Below, in pieces: positions 18,409 through 26,930 of a stretch of DNA of 64,000 bases; the stretch's first letter is position 1, and each line of letters starts with the position of its first letter. Position numbers and translations under genes: made by a program. Source of the stretch: G965218495 sp965262785 (GTDB lineage Bacteria > Bacteroidota > Rhodothermia > Rhodothermales > Bin80); the NCBI GenBank assembly GCA_965262785.1, contig OZ253559.1, positions 4,030,001 to 4,094,000 of the forward strand, written 5' to 3'. The notes beneath the pieces were generated by a model. The model saw only the letters and a program-made list of their open reading frames with translations, searched no databases and was not told the DNA's origin.

Positions 18409-18799
18409 CGCACCGGTGGGCCTTTACCACGGCCGCCTTCAGATTGTCGGGAACCACGTACCGTGGGACGGCTCCGAAGAACTCAAAAGCACGGCGATGA
18501 GAGGCGGTCCAGTCGGGGAGCTGTTGCGTCCATGTGGCTTCGACATACGTGTAATTGGAGCATCCGAGCGTGGCCACGAAGATTTGTGCCTTGCGCAGTT
18601 CACCCGTATCGGGATCTGCCACGGGAACCCTCTGGCCTGCGTAGTCCACAAAGAGCATCTCCCCGGGTACGTGGTCCAGGTGCATGACCAGATCACGCGC
18701 ATTGTTCCAGGTGCGGTAGCGCTCACAAAACCAACTGTACTGATAGCCGTCCGGGTGCACCTCCTTGTATTCCGCCCACAAGAGCTCCAGCGTGACCCC
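18409..18799 (-). pseudogene. istA: IS21 istA, middle fragment
   Basis: Between the intron and IS110 copy 2 the minus strand encodes VTLELLWAEYKEVHPDGYQY, LDHVPGEMLFVDYAGQRVPV and RRAFEFFGAVPRYVVPDNLKA, the central DDE (rve) part of IstA. The first Asp is in FVDYAG and the second in VVPDNLK. It joins upstream to the 20880-21163 fragment at RKRKG-VTLELL. Confidence 0.9.
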
Positions 18800-18879
18800 T
18801 GTATCTTGTAAGTGATGTTTGATGGGGTACATCGACAGGGTGATCCTTGATGTGTAAATTGCGGCAGCGATGGCTGCGA

Positions 18880-19149
18880 ATCACTGATCCCGGGCTTGGC
18901 CAGACCGGTTTTTGCGGTCGCCGAAAGCGTTGTGCTCCGCTCTGCGTCACGTCACGGCGAGTCAACTCCCCGGGAGCAACCAATCGGCCCCCGCTGCCTT
19001 GAGCGCTTGGAAGGGATTTGTGCCCCGGGTGAGTGCTGTGATATACCCCCCGTAGGGAGTTCGTGCCTTGGAGCACCGATACAGGGACTGATGGAACGTC
19101 ACGGCGACTCGCAGCCATAGACCACCATACACCAAAGGAGTAACCGCCC
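18880..19149 (+). ncRNA. candidate IS110 bridge RNA region (copy 2 left end)
   Basis: Non-coding and conserved with 7020-7279 while the two transposases have diverged. Blocks GAGTCAACTCCCCGGGAGCA and TGCCTTGGAGCACCGATACA are shared almost exactly. AACTCCCCGGGAG is itself self-complementary and could form a hairpin. A guide-RNA role follows from the known position of bridge RNAs in IS110; it is not demonstrated here. Confidence 0.5.
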
Positions 19150-20433
19150 ATGTTCATTCAATCTCAGCCAACCGCCTTCGCTGGCGTCGACTGGGGCTCG
19201 CAGTCACATCAGGTTTGTGTTCTCGGATCCGACGGCGCCGTCCTCGGCGAGAAGGCCTTTCCTCACTCCGGCGAGGGGCTCGGCCAGCTGCTCGACTGGA
19301 TTCTAGACTGCGCGGCCTGCGAGGCTAATCAGGTTGCGGTCGCCATCGAGATTCCTCACGGCCCGGTCGTTGATAGCCTTCTTGATCGCGGATTTCAGGT
19401 CTTTTCCATCAATCCCAAGCAGCTGGACCGGTTCCGGGACCGTTTTTCGCCTGCTGGCGCCAAGGATGACCGCCGTGACGCTCGCGTACTGGCAGGCGCC
19501 GTCCGCACCGACCCGGACTGCCTACGCGCGCTCAGCCCGCTGGATGCCGATATTGTTAAGCTGCGCGAATGGTCGCGCATGGCCGATGAGCTGACCGCCG
19601 AGCGCACCGGCCTCACCAACCGTTTCCGCGAACAGCTCTGGCGCTACTACCCGCAGTTCCTCGAGCTCGGGGCCGATCTTTCCTCGCCATGGGCCTTGGC
19701 CCTCTGGAAGCTCGCATCCACGCCAGAGGATGCCCGCCGGGCCCGCCCGTCCTCCGTAGCTAAGTTGTTGAAGAAGCACCGCATACGGCGTTTCAAAGCC
19801 GAGGAGGTCATCCAGACGCTGCGTGCCGAACCCGTAACCGCCGCCCCCGGCGTCGTCGAGGCCGCAACCTTGCATATCCGGGTGCTCGCAGAGAAGCTCG
19901 AGCAGCTCGGGAAGCATATGAGCGCCGCGAAGCACGCCATGGCCGCCCTCGTCGAAGCACTCTCCGCCAGCGAAGAGCCCACCGCAGGGAAGCCCCGTAC
20001 GTTGCGCGACGCTGCGATCCTCTCGTCACTGCCAGGCGTCGGGCACGTGGTCTTGGCCACACTGCTCTCGGAGGCATCCGCCCCCCTGCACTCCCGGGAC
20101 TACCAGGCCCTGCGCTGCCTGTGCGGCGTCGCACCGGTCACCCGGCAATCCGGCAAGGCACGGCGCGTCGTGCGCCGCCGGGCCTGCCAGCCCCGCCTGG
20201 CAAACGCCCTCTATCACTGGAGCAGGGTGGCCACCCAGCACGATCCCATCAGCCAGGCCAAGTACTGCGCCTTGCGCGCCCGCGGCCACACGCACGGCCG
20301 CGCCCTACGCTCCGTCGCAGACCGGCTGCTGGCCGTAGCCTGCGCCATGCTGCGAAACGGCACACCGTTCGATCCCGGCCACGTGACTGCTGCCACCCAA
20401 GCGCTGGCGCACCCGACCACAGAATCAAAGTAA
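19150..20433 (+). CDS. IS110 transposase, copy 2
   Basis: 427 residues starting at ATG 19150, 9 nt after AAAGGAG. The DEDD domain opens FAGVDWGSQSHQVCVLGSDG and includes GAKDDRRDARVLAGAVRTD. The linker is short (SASEEPTAGKP). The C-terminal Tnp_20 domain has LSSLPGVGHVVLATLLSEAS and RRACQPRLANALYHWSR. The frame is intact with a normal start, so this copy is more likely to be active than copy 1. The two proteins are clearly homologous but differ throughout, so they arrived separately rather than by local duplication. Confidence 0.92.
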   Translation: MFIQSQPTAFAGVDWGSQSHQVCVLGSDGAVLGEKAFPHSGEGLGQLLDWILDCAACEANQVAVAIEIPHGPVVDSLLDRGFQVFSINPKQLDRFRDRFSPAGAKDDRRDARVLAGAVRTDPDCLRALSPLDADIVKLREWSRMADELTAERTGLTNRFREQLWRYYPQFLELGADLSSPWALALWKLASTPEDARRARPSSVAKLLKKHRIRRFKAEEVIQTLRAEPVTAAPGVVEAATLHIRVLAEKLEQLGKHMSAAKHAMAALVEALSASEEPTAGKPRTLRDAAILSSLPGVGHVVLATLLSEASAPLHSRDYQALRCLCGVAPVTRQSGKARRVVRRRACQPRLANALYHWSRVATQHDPISQAKYCALRARGHTHGRALRSVADRLLAVACAMLRNGTPFDPGHVTAATQALAHPTTESK

Positions 20434-20879
20434 ATGTAACGACACCAGGGCCGCCGGTTAATTTACTGACCCCCTCTGCGCACAAAAGCCCGACTTCGTC
20501 ACCTTCTTGAGCCTACCGTTGCTCTGGGGGGCGAGCACAGGCGATCCGAGTCGTCTTTGGCCCTCTTCGAGGCTGTTTTGGCCGTTTTTGGGCCTCAACG
20601 ATGAATGCGGAAGAAATGTAGTACCAATGGGGATGGTTGTACACTCACTTATTAGTAAATGTATATATGTGCATATACACTGTTCAGGATCAAAATGACA
20701 AAGTTGGAAAAGGACGCTGCGGATCCCTTTCAAATCCTCACCAGAGTACGATGGCTCCGGCTTCAAATGCGCAGTTACCCACCACTCGCTGTCTTCCCGA
20801 CCCAGCCTGCAGTTGCGTCGCTTTTTGGTCTAAACGTCTACTTTTTTCTTCTTTCCTACTTGCATAAAGGGTAGGGAGT
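20434..20879. other. non-coding right end of IS110 copy 2
   Basis: From about 20690 (GACAAAGTTGGA) the sequence resembles the right end of copy 1 (8647-8868) and ends in the same GGTAGGGAGT. The part 20434-20690 has no counterpart in copy 1 and includes an AT-rich stretch (GTATATATGTGCATATACAC). No gene is seen. Confidence 0.6.
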
Positions 20880-21163
20880 CCCTTCCGCTTGCGTTCCTGG
20901 TGGATATAGACCCAGTTCGGGACGGGACGCTGTGCTTTGGGGGCCACAGGCTTGGCGAAAAGCTTTGCCTCGAGCACCTCTTCCGTGGCGCCCTCCGGCA
21001 ACGGCCATGAGAGAGCGGCATCGCGGGCACGCCGCAAATAGTCGATGACCGTTCTGTGCGACAATCCCAGGCAGCGGGCTATGGACCGCACATCCATCCC
21101 GCCCTCGTGCTTCAGGCGAAGTATTTCTTTGAGTTTACGCATGGAGATTCTTTTGGCAGGCAT
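20880..21163 (-). pseudogene. istA: IS21 istA, N-terminal fragment
   Basis: Starting at ATG 21163 the minus strand encodes MPAKRISMRKLKEILRLKHE, an HTH (MDVRSIARCLGLSHRTVIDY) and NWVYIHQERKRKG, the usual IstA DNA-binding half. IS110 copy 2 cuts it at RKRKG. Two related istA starts lie at 62136 and 63751. Confidence 0.9.
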
Positions 21164-21371
21164 GGATTACCTCGTGAATGAAAGACGAGGCACCCCATAC
21201 CCAGGGCGTTAACAGAATCTCCAGTCGCGCAGACAGCCCAGCTAGACCGACCCGGATCCCCATTCCGGTAGTCGGCAAAAAGTGGTCGACTTCCACCGGA
21301 ATATGCCCTACTTGGCACTACTACTGACCCAGGAAGGCCGTCAAGAAATTGCGGGCTTAGGGCAGATTGCG
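21164..21371. other. probable IS21 left end
   Basis: Upstream of the istA start is CCGGTAGTCGGCAAAAAGTG and, close by, GGTCGACTTCCACCGGAATA, which I recall as a typical IS21-group terminus. The exact tip was not fixed and no matching right end remains. Confidence 0.4.
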
Positions 21372-21899
21372 TCAATCTTCTGTAATCTGGAACGTATTCG
21401 ATATCCGAGCTGCAAGCGGAACCATATCATTGCCGTATCTGCGAGACTCCACTGTCTCATAGATGCGGTATAGCAAACGATAAGTACCCGATATCTCATT
21501 GACGGAAAATCGCGGATACATATTGGGGTATAGGCTGGATCGCAACACCACCGCTTGCGTGTATGTCTTTCCTGGCTCCACCCGAATAGGCGGCACTAGA
21601 ATCGATTGACACACAGGCTCCCAGGCGTTGATCCATTCCGTGCCGTCAAGTTTCTGCAAAACGGGAACGGGCTTTTCCTTCCCACACTTTGGCAGATATG
21701 TGGTACTGCCAGTTGGGTTTGTATAGCTCACTCGCATGGATACAACCAACCTATTGAACTCATCGTCTAGCACCAATGCGTATGTCTCCTGGTCTGTTTG
21801 AATTGGAGGAAAGTAATCAAGATCTGTATTGACCGATGAACAGTGAGAGAGGAGGCTGCACAAGAGGAAGGAAGCAGAAATTAAACGAAGTGATTTCAT
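21372..21899 (-). CDS. uncharacterised lipoprotein
   Basis: 175 residues from ATG 21899. A longer frame to 21977 would place the signal peptide internally, so I reject it. LRLISASFLLCSLLSHC is a lipoprotein signal with lipobox L-S-H-C, so the mature N-terminus would be Cys18-19. The rest looks like one beta-rich domain: DEFNRLVVSMRVSYTNPTG, ILVPPIRVEPGKTYTQAV and ISGTYRLLYRIYETV. This spacing recalls Ig-like or BsuPI-type extracellular folds. No catalytic motif is seen. It stands alone between mobile remnants. Confidence 0.6.
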   Translation of the reverse strand: MKSLRLISASFLLCSLLSHCSSVNTDLDYFPPIQTDQETYALVLDDEFNRLVVSMRVSYTNPTGSTTYLPKCGKEKPVPVLQKLDGTEWINAWEPVCQSILVPPIRVEPGKTYTQAVVLRSSLYPNMYPRFSVNEISGTYRLLYRIYETVESRRYGNDMVPLAARISNTFQITED

Positions 21900-21978
21900 G
21901 AAATTTCCGGAATACAAGATTGTGTGTTTAGCGTGGTATGAGGACGGAAGTATGACACGATCCGATGCTCCAGTCATC

Positions 21979-22390
21979 CTACTGGAAGAGATATGCCCGA
22001 AGGTTGTGCTTGTTCCACCTGTGCGGCCTTGAACCTTCGGCGGACCCGCGCAAGGAGCTGACCCTGAACCACCTCTGCCCCCTCGATAACCGGGAGCACG
22101 ATGATCTCTCCAGGGGCGTCTCGCCTGACGCTGACCTCCACGCCAGGGTGGACGCGGCCGTCAGCCCAGATATGTACGCCTTCGCCCGATCGTCCAGCCG
22201 CAGTTTCAGCCAGACTGTGTACTCCTGCGCCCATTGCTCCATCAAGCTCGATATCGTGCTTGATGAAAGCCCCTTGACCCCCACCAGCGCCTCCAGTGCC
22301 GGTCGATACCCCCTTCACGTACAACCACGGTATCGCCGCATCCAGGCTGCGGCTCTTTCGCACGTACGGCGACACCAGCTTCGAATGAAA
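21979..22390 (-). pseudogene. IS256-family transposase remnant
   Basis: Two minus-strand frames carry adjoining pieces of a mutator-type transposase: LYVKGVSTG, then GLSSSTISSLMEQWAQEYTVW and LDDRAKAYI in another frame, and back to HIWADGRVHPGVEVSVRRDA. In the family these are contiguous (LYLKGISTGD, GLSASTVSRLKE, YIWADGV). At least two frameshifts and both ends are lost. Confidence 0.7.
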
Positions 22391-22552
22391 CGGCGCCGGC
22401 TACCCGTCATCCCAATGACAGATCCACGACACATTCACCCGGACCGATCCCGGCTTGGATACCCCGCTCCCTAGAATTAGGGTACCCCGACCGGATCACC
22501 GCGGCACGCTCGTCTCCCGGCGTGACACAACTTTTGGGCAAATCTCCTAGGA

Positions 22553-23851
22553 TCAAGGGTTAATGGGATCTGTGCCTAGTTCGTAATTGACACTGCTTAT
22601 GGGACTGTAGACTAAATTACTGGAGAGGCTGCCCCAAGCGAGCCCATAGAGCGTCACGTTGCTGCCGTTGCCACTCCACGAGAAGACCGGAGAACCACTA
22701 TCACCATCATCCATACCCGCATTTGCGCGGTATTGACACACCAATATTTTGTCGCCGGACGGCACGATATATGTAACGCACGTATGAGTTATCGAACCAT
22801 ATGTCCATCCTGTAGTTCTACCTATCTTATTGACCTCTTGCCCCAAAATATGGGAGGACGCTTCGCCGGTCATAAGAAACGTTCCATTGATTAGTGTTGA
22901 TCCATTCGTTGGACTGCGCGAAGCCGTTCGCGCGATCCTTCCAAACTGGATGTCATTGTTGCTAATGTTATCATCATACTTAATATACGCCGCATCACTC
23001 TGACGACAGGGCATTGGGCAGTGGGGTATCATGGTTTTACCAGCACCACTGCCGATGTAAAAGGGCGGATCAACCGTTTCCGATCCAAGCCTATGACTCG
23101 GCTTACTGGTTTTGTCTTGAAAAAATGTTCGTCCATCTACTTCCCCTTGAACCTCCGTACAATGAGAGTTAGTCACGAAACCATACTCCGTTCCCCGTAT
23201 CACGTTAAAGCCAAAAGTACAGGAACCTGAACTGTAGGTGGTTTCTAATCCGCCTTTTAAGGGGCGTACATGGTCCGTCAATCGGTCACGAAACACCGGT
23301 TTTTCCGACTCTTCAACGATGAAGGCATCAGTGGGAATGCCATGCGTTGCCATGACTTTTTCGAATTCCGGAATGTCGTTCTGCCCTTCTACACCGATAC
23401 GAAGAACATTCTCAGATTCGTCTATATCGTATGAAACGGCACCGTCCAACGCCATCAGCCCTATGGAGAGATCCCTCCATGCCCTGAGTTCCAGAAAGTC
23501 GTAATTGCCCTCGTGGATCTGCATCCCATCAAGCCTCTTTGACGCTGCATGCTCTCCGAGTACGTGAGCGAACTTCGTGGATAGCACCTTCACCGCAAGG
23601 TCTGCACGAGAAGGATCCTTCAGATAGACATTTACTTCTCCAGATGCATCTAGGAAGAGCCCCCCAAACCCCTCTATTTCTTCTGCGATCACGGCAAACT
23701 GATCGTCGAGAGTCAAAGGGGTCCCGGTCTGCGGTGCCACCCTTTCTTCCTCAGTTCGAATATCAGCGGTTGGCGTGGTTGAACTGTCACAGCCGCCCTG
23801 TAGAAGTGTTACCGCTCCACAGACAACAACCAGCATGAATTTGTTGTTCAT
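22553..23851 (-). CDS. trypsin-like serine protease, lipoprotein
   Basis: 432 residues from ATG 23851; a start 4 codons upstream at 23863 is equally possible. The signal peptide ends in lipobox LLQGGC, so it is probably outer-membrane anchored. An N-terminal prodomain-like half (about residues 35-200) includes DQFAVIAEEIEGFGGLFLD, as in alpha-lytic-type proteases. The catalytic domain has all three residues: His in YGFVTNSHCTE, Asp in RQSDAAYIKYDD and Ser in DDGDSGSPVFSW. Cysteines in SGSCTFG and SHCTE could pair. The frame is intact. Substrate is unknown; a maturation prodomain is inferred from layout only. Confidence 0.82.
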   Translation of the reverse strand: MNNKFMLVVVCGAVTLLQGGCDSSTTPTADIRTEEERVAPQTGTPLTLDDQFAVIAEEIEGFGGLFLDASGEVNVYLKDPSRADLAVKVLSTKFAHVLGEHAASKRLDGMQIHEGNYDFLELRAWRDLSIGLMALDGAVSYDIDESENVLRIGVEGQNDIPEFEKVMATHGIPTDAFIVEESEKPVFRDRLTDHVRPLKGGLETTYSSGSCTFGFNVIRGTEYGFVTNSHCTEVQGEVDGRTFFQDKTSKPSHRLGSETVDPPFYIGSGAGKTMIPHCPMPCRQSDAAYIKYDDNISNNDIQFGRIARTASRSPTNGSTLINGTFLMTGEASSHILGQEVNKIGRTTGWTYGSITHTCVTYIVPSGDKILVCQYRANAGMDDGDSGSPVFSWSGNGSNVTLYGLAWGSLSSNLVYSPISSVNYELGTDPINP

Positions 23852-23863
23852 ATGAACTCTCAT

Positions 23864-24165
23864 CGGTTTGGGTCCAATGCAGATCTAACCGCAATAATCC
23901 TGCCATCCACAAGCCGGCTAGCTAGTGATTGCACGGACAATGGTCGATTTGCCCTGCAGATCATCAATCTTGGGTGCATAGGTCGGACATACGGGTGAAT
24001 GCGGCGCAAGAGCGGGCATTGTACGGCGCCGAGCGGCTGTTTTCAGGGCAATTCCGCTACTCTTGCAACGCGTTGTTTTAGCGCATGTTGCACCGTTTTC
24101 CGATCTTACGCCCGTTATTGGCGTGATTTGTACGTTTTGCCCCAACATTCGCCCGACTCACCCCT
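23864..24165. other. intergenic, no gene seen
   Basis: About 300 bp between the protease gene and an IS remnant. It contains stretches rich in mixed GC with TTTTCAGGGCAATTCCGCTA, similar to the tail of the D repeat at 32155, but no convincing frame. Confidence 0.4.
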
Positions 24166-24534
24166 ATGCGCGCGATCTTCGAGCCACAGTTTGAGCTTGG
24201 GCATACGCCCATTGAAGAGCTCAGCTTTGATGTCCGCTCCAGAGACGATATTCCGGCCGCGCTACGCGGGCTACAGGACATCTTTACGCACCAGAAAACC
24301 AGCGAGCGGGAGAGCCATCCGGACTTCGTGGAAGCCCGGCGTCAACATCCGGCCATAGAGTCGGCGATCATTAATTTGAATCGCCGCGGGATGTCTCTGG
24401 TGCGTACCCATCACAAGGTCGGATTCGATAGGACGCTGGCAGTGGTGGCCACCAATGTGCACCGCATAGGCCAGGTTCTGAAGCAGAAAGAAAAGCGACG
24501 ACAGTGGCACCAGGCACGCAGTAGGGCCCAGTAA
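24166..24534 (+). pseudogene. ISNCY-family transposase with internal deletion
   Basis: The first ~45 residues (SFDVRSRDDIPAALRGLQDI) match the N-terminal region of ISNCY transposases. They are joined directly to their C-terminal region (RRQHPAIESAIINLNRRGMS, FDRTLAVVATNVHRIGQVL). The catalytic middle is missing. The frame is open across the join, so a deletion rather than a frameshift removed it. Confidence 0.7.
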
Positions 24535-24710
24535 AGCCCTATTGGCGCCACCACGGGAGCAAGCCACACTCCTTGCAATGGAGAGGGCGCAGGCCTATAT
24601 CGCTCTTGTAGTGCCAAGGCGTGAAAAGGCTGCGGCAGGCGACGGATTTGTGCCAAATGCCCTCACATTCCGGGGGTTACCCACCTTGCGCACGCCCCTG
24701 ACAGTCCTTT

Positions 24711-24794
24711 AACCCGCATCGCTCACCAAGCTCTTGAATCGCCATAATTCGGGGCGTTTGTAGGCAGTGGGTCACGGTTTGCGAACGCGAATGC
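24711..24794 (+). repeat. MITE-like repeat, copy 1
   Basis: AACCCGCATCGCTCACCAAG followed by CTCTTGAATCGCCATA matches the reverse complement of 49211-49296 over ~85 bp. The left terminal repeat is intact; the right one has decayed. Confidence 0.6.
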
Positions 24795-25019
24795 CGACTC
24801 CCGCCTTCCAGAGCGAATAGTCGGCGACAGCAAGCGCTGTTTCGGGCATGTTTCGAGTGCGAATCAAGGCTTTTGTTCGCGCACCGGTGCTTCTTGGATA
24901 CACGTATCCAGCAACCACAGAGTGGAGTCTTTCAATGGCGGTGCGCCATTCTTAGTTGGTAAAGGGCAGACGTAGACAGATAGTGGAGCCATTTTCCACA
25001 TATATCCAGTCTGCTTCTT
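24795..25019. other. intergenic, upstream of the IS256-like pair
   Basis: No gene seen. GGTGCGCCATTCTTAGTTGG and the AT-rich CCATTTTCCACATATATCC occur shortly before the first transposase gene. The tip of the element was not identified because its right end is lost. Confidence 0.35.
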
Positions 25020-26102
25020 ATGTCCGGGCAACACAGCAAGTCCACACTCCATGACAGCGTCACTGGCGACGCCCTGCGTGCTCAGGGTGACTGGCGCCTG
25101 TCCCTGGTCAGGCAGTTCAGCGAGCTCATGGAGCTACTCGCTCGTGACTGGACCGCACCGGGTCAGAGTACCCGTGGAGATGGGGCAAGCGGCCCGGCCT
25201 CGGGCGCCGACGCGCAGGTGCCGGAGGCCGACTCCGCAGCGTGCACCTGCTGTGTGAGGTGCGTGTCCACGCGGGATCGGCCGGAGGCCTCGTCTGTGCT
25301 TGCGCAGCCACTGGATGCGTCGGTGGCAGCATACCTGGAGCAGGCCGGGCAGGAGTTCGCCACGCGGCCGCTGTCCCAGCACGACTACGTGGCGTTATGG
25401 CTTGACGCCGCCTATGTGCTGGGCACACAGTATGTCTTCTGCATGGGCGCTACGATGACCGGGCGCAAACGGATCCTAAGCTTCGCGGCTTCGTCGCTGG
25501 AAGATGCCGCAGCGTTGAGTCAGATGCTGCAGCAGCTTACCAGGCGCGGGCTTTGCACCGAGCGCGGACTGCTGTGCGTGATCTCCGGGGGCAGTGGCCT
25601 CTACGAGGCGCTTGCAGCCCACTTTGGCGCCCGTGTCGAGGTGCAACGGTGTCATGTGCAGAAGGCCCGGCGTGTGTTGAGCTATCTGCCGGAGGCGGAA
25701 CGTCTGGCGGTGCGTAGCGCACTGCGGCACGCTTGGGAGGCGGCCGACTATGACACGGCCCTGAGCGCGCTGATGCGTGTGCACGGCGCCGTCTCCCGAG
25801 AGAACCACACCGCGGGGCGCTGCCTGCAGGAGGGACTCAAGCAGACGCTGACCCTGCACCGGGCGGGTGTCTTTGCCGCCTTGGGTCGCAGCCTGAAGAC
25901 CACCAGCGTGATTGGCCGTGTCAGCCAACGCTTAGCCGCACACCTGAGGCCATATGGCCACTGGCTGCCACCACAGCAGCGGCAGGCGTGCATGGCCCTG
26001 GGCCTGCTCACGATGGAGACGCGCCTCTACCGCCTGGCCAACGCTTCGTACCTTGCGCGCCTTCGCAGCACCCTCTTTAGCGAACGTCTTACGTCCTCCT
26101 AA
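25020..26102 (+). CDS. IS256/mutator-type transposase homologue lacking catalytic residues
   Basis: 360 residues, intact frame from ATG 25020. The body aligns with mutator-family transposases: LWLDAAYVLGTQYVFCMGAT (first catalytic Asp kept), RKRILSFAASSLEDAAAL, RGLCTERGLLCVISGGSGLY, EVQRCHVQKARRVLSYLP and MALGLLTMETRLYRL. The second catalytic Asp (normally V-x-D-G) is Gly in VISGGSG. The glutamate of the TTNAIE-type motif is replaced in KTTSVIGRVSQ. A Cys cluster (ACTCCVRC, about residues 74-81) is unusual. It ends 15 bp before a second transposase gene that keeps its Asp residues. An intact but inactive partner suggests a regulatory or structural subunit; degeneration is the alternative. Confidence 0.75.
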   Translation: MSGQHSKSTLHDSVTGDALRAQGDWRLSLVRQFSELMELLARDWTAPGQSTRGDGASGPASGADAQVPEADSAACTCCVRCVSTRDRPEASSVLAQPLDASVAAYLEQAGQEFATRPLSQHDYVALWLDAAYVLGTQYVFCMGATMTGRKRILSFAASSLEDAAALSQMLQQLTRRGLCTERGLLCVISGGSGLYEALAAHFGARVEVQRCHVQKARRVLSYLPEAERLAVRSALRHAWEAADYDTALSALMRVHGAVSRENHTAGRCLQEGLKQTLTLHRAGVFAALGRSLKTTSVIGRVSQRLAAHLRPYGHWLPPQQRQACMALGLLTMETRLYRLANASYLARLRSTLFSERLTSS

Positions 26103-26117
26103 ACCCTACCAGTGCAC

Positions 26118-26930
26118 ATGACGACCTCTCCCACTACGGTGAACCCTACGGACCCCTGCGGCGAGCTCCTGCGTGCCTTTGGCTCGTGCAGCATGGAGGC
26201 GAAGATCGACGCGGTGCTCAACATCGGCTCGTTTCACCAACGCATGGCCGAGCAAGCCATTCGGGACGAGGTCGCCATGCATTGCGGACTGTATCGCAGC
26301 CGAGACAAGCCGCACCAGGGGCGCTACCAGCGTTGGGGCTCCAATCCAGGGTCCATCCGTCTGTGTGGGCAGCGGGTACCCATCAGGGTGCCACGCGTGC
26401 AGGACAAACAGACGAACCAGGCGCGCTCCCTTAAGAGCTATCGCCGACTGCACAACGCAAAAGTAGATGACCAGAAGCTGACTGAGGTATTGCTCATGGG
26501 CGTCAGCCAGCGCAACTACCAGCGGGCAGCCCAGGAGTATGCAGACGCGTTTGGTCTCAGCGCGACCTCTGTGCGGCGCAGGTTTATCCAGCGCGGCCAA
26601 CAGATCCTGCAAGACTTCTTTGAACGCCGGCTGGACAAGCTGGACCTGGTGGGCCTGTGGATCGACGGCAAGCACTTTGCCAAATACCAGGTAGTGGTGG
26701 CCATGGGACTGACCCTGACGGGCGAGAAGGTAGTGCTGGGGTTTGCGCAGGTGCCTTCGGAGAACACCGAGGCCATCGAGGGCCTCTTGGAAGACCTGAT
26801 TGCCCGTGGCCTGCGCTTCGGCGAAGGACTGCTCTGCATGGTCGATGGGTCCAAAGGCATACACGCGGCGGTGCGCAAAGTCTTCGGCACATATGCACTG
26901 GTACAGCGCTGCTGCTGGCATAAACAGGAG
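26118..26930 (+). pseudogene. IS256/mutator-type transposase, N-terminal two thirds
   Basis: Starts at ATG 26118 (GTG 26112 also possible) right after the inactive homologue. It has the family order: MGVSQRNYQRAAQEYADAFG, SATSVRRRFIQRGQQILQDF, GLWIDGKHFAKYQVVVAMGL (first Asp), GFAQVPSENTEAIEGLL, LLCMVDGSKGIHAAVRKVFG (second Asp) and LVQRCCWHKQE. At this point a group II intron begins and the C-terminal part, with the catalytic Glu, is not found beyond the intron. The open frame to 27284 continues into intron sequence and is not protein-coding there. Confidence 0.85.

Larger units (their letters stand above)
18800..20879 (+). mobile_element. IS110-family insertion sequence, copy 2 (inside istA)
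   Basis: Rejoining the istA codons (K-G-V-T, minus strand) defines the ends. The left flank ends GACCCC, the right flank starts CCCTT, and the intact target had five C, so about two C are duplicated. That fits the short core of IS110 recombination. The copy is diverged from copy 1 and carries about 250 bp of extra, non-coding DNA after the transposase gene (20434-20690). Confidence 0.85.
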
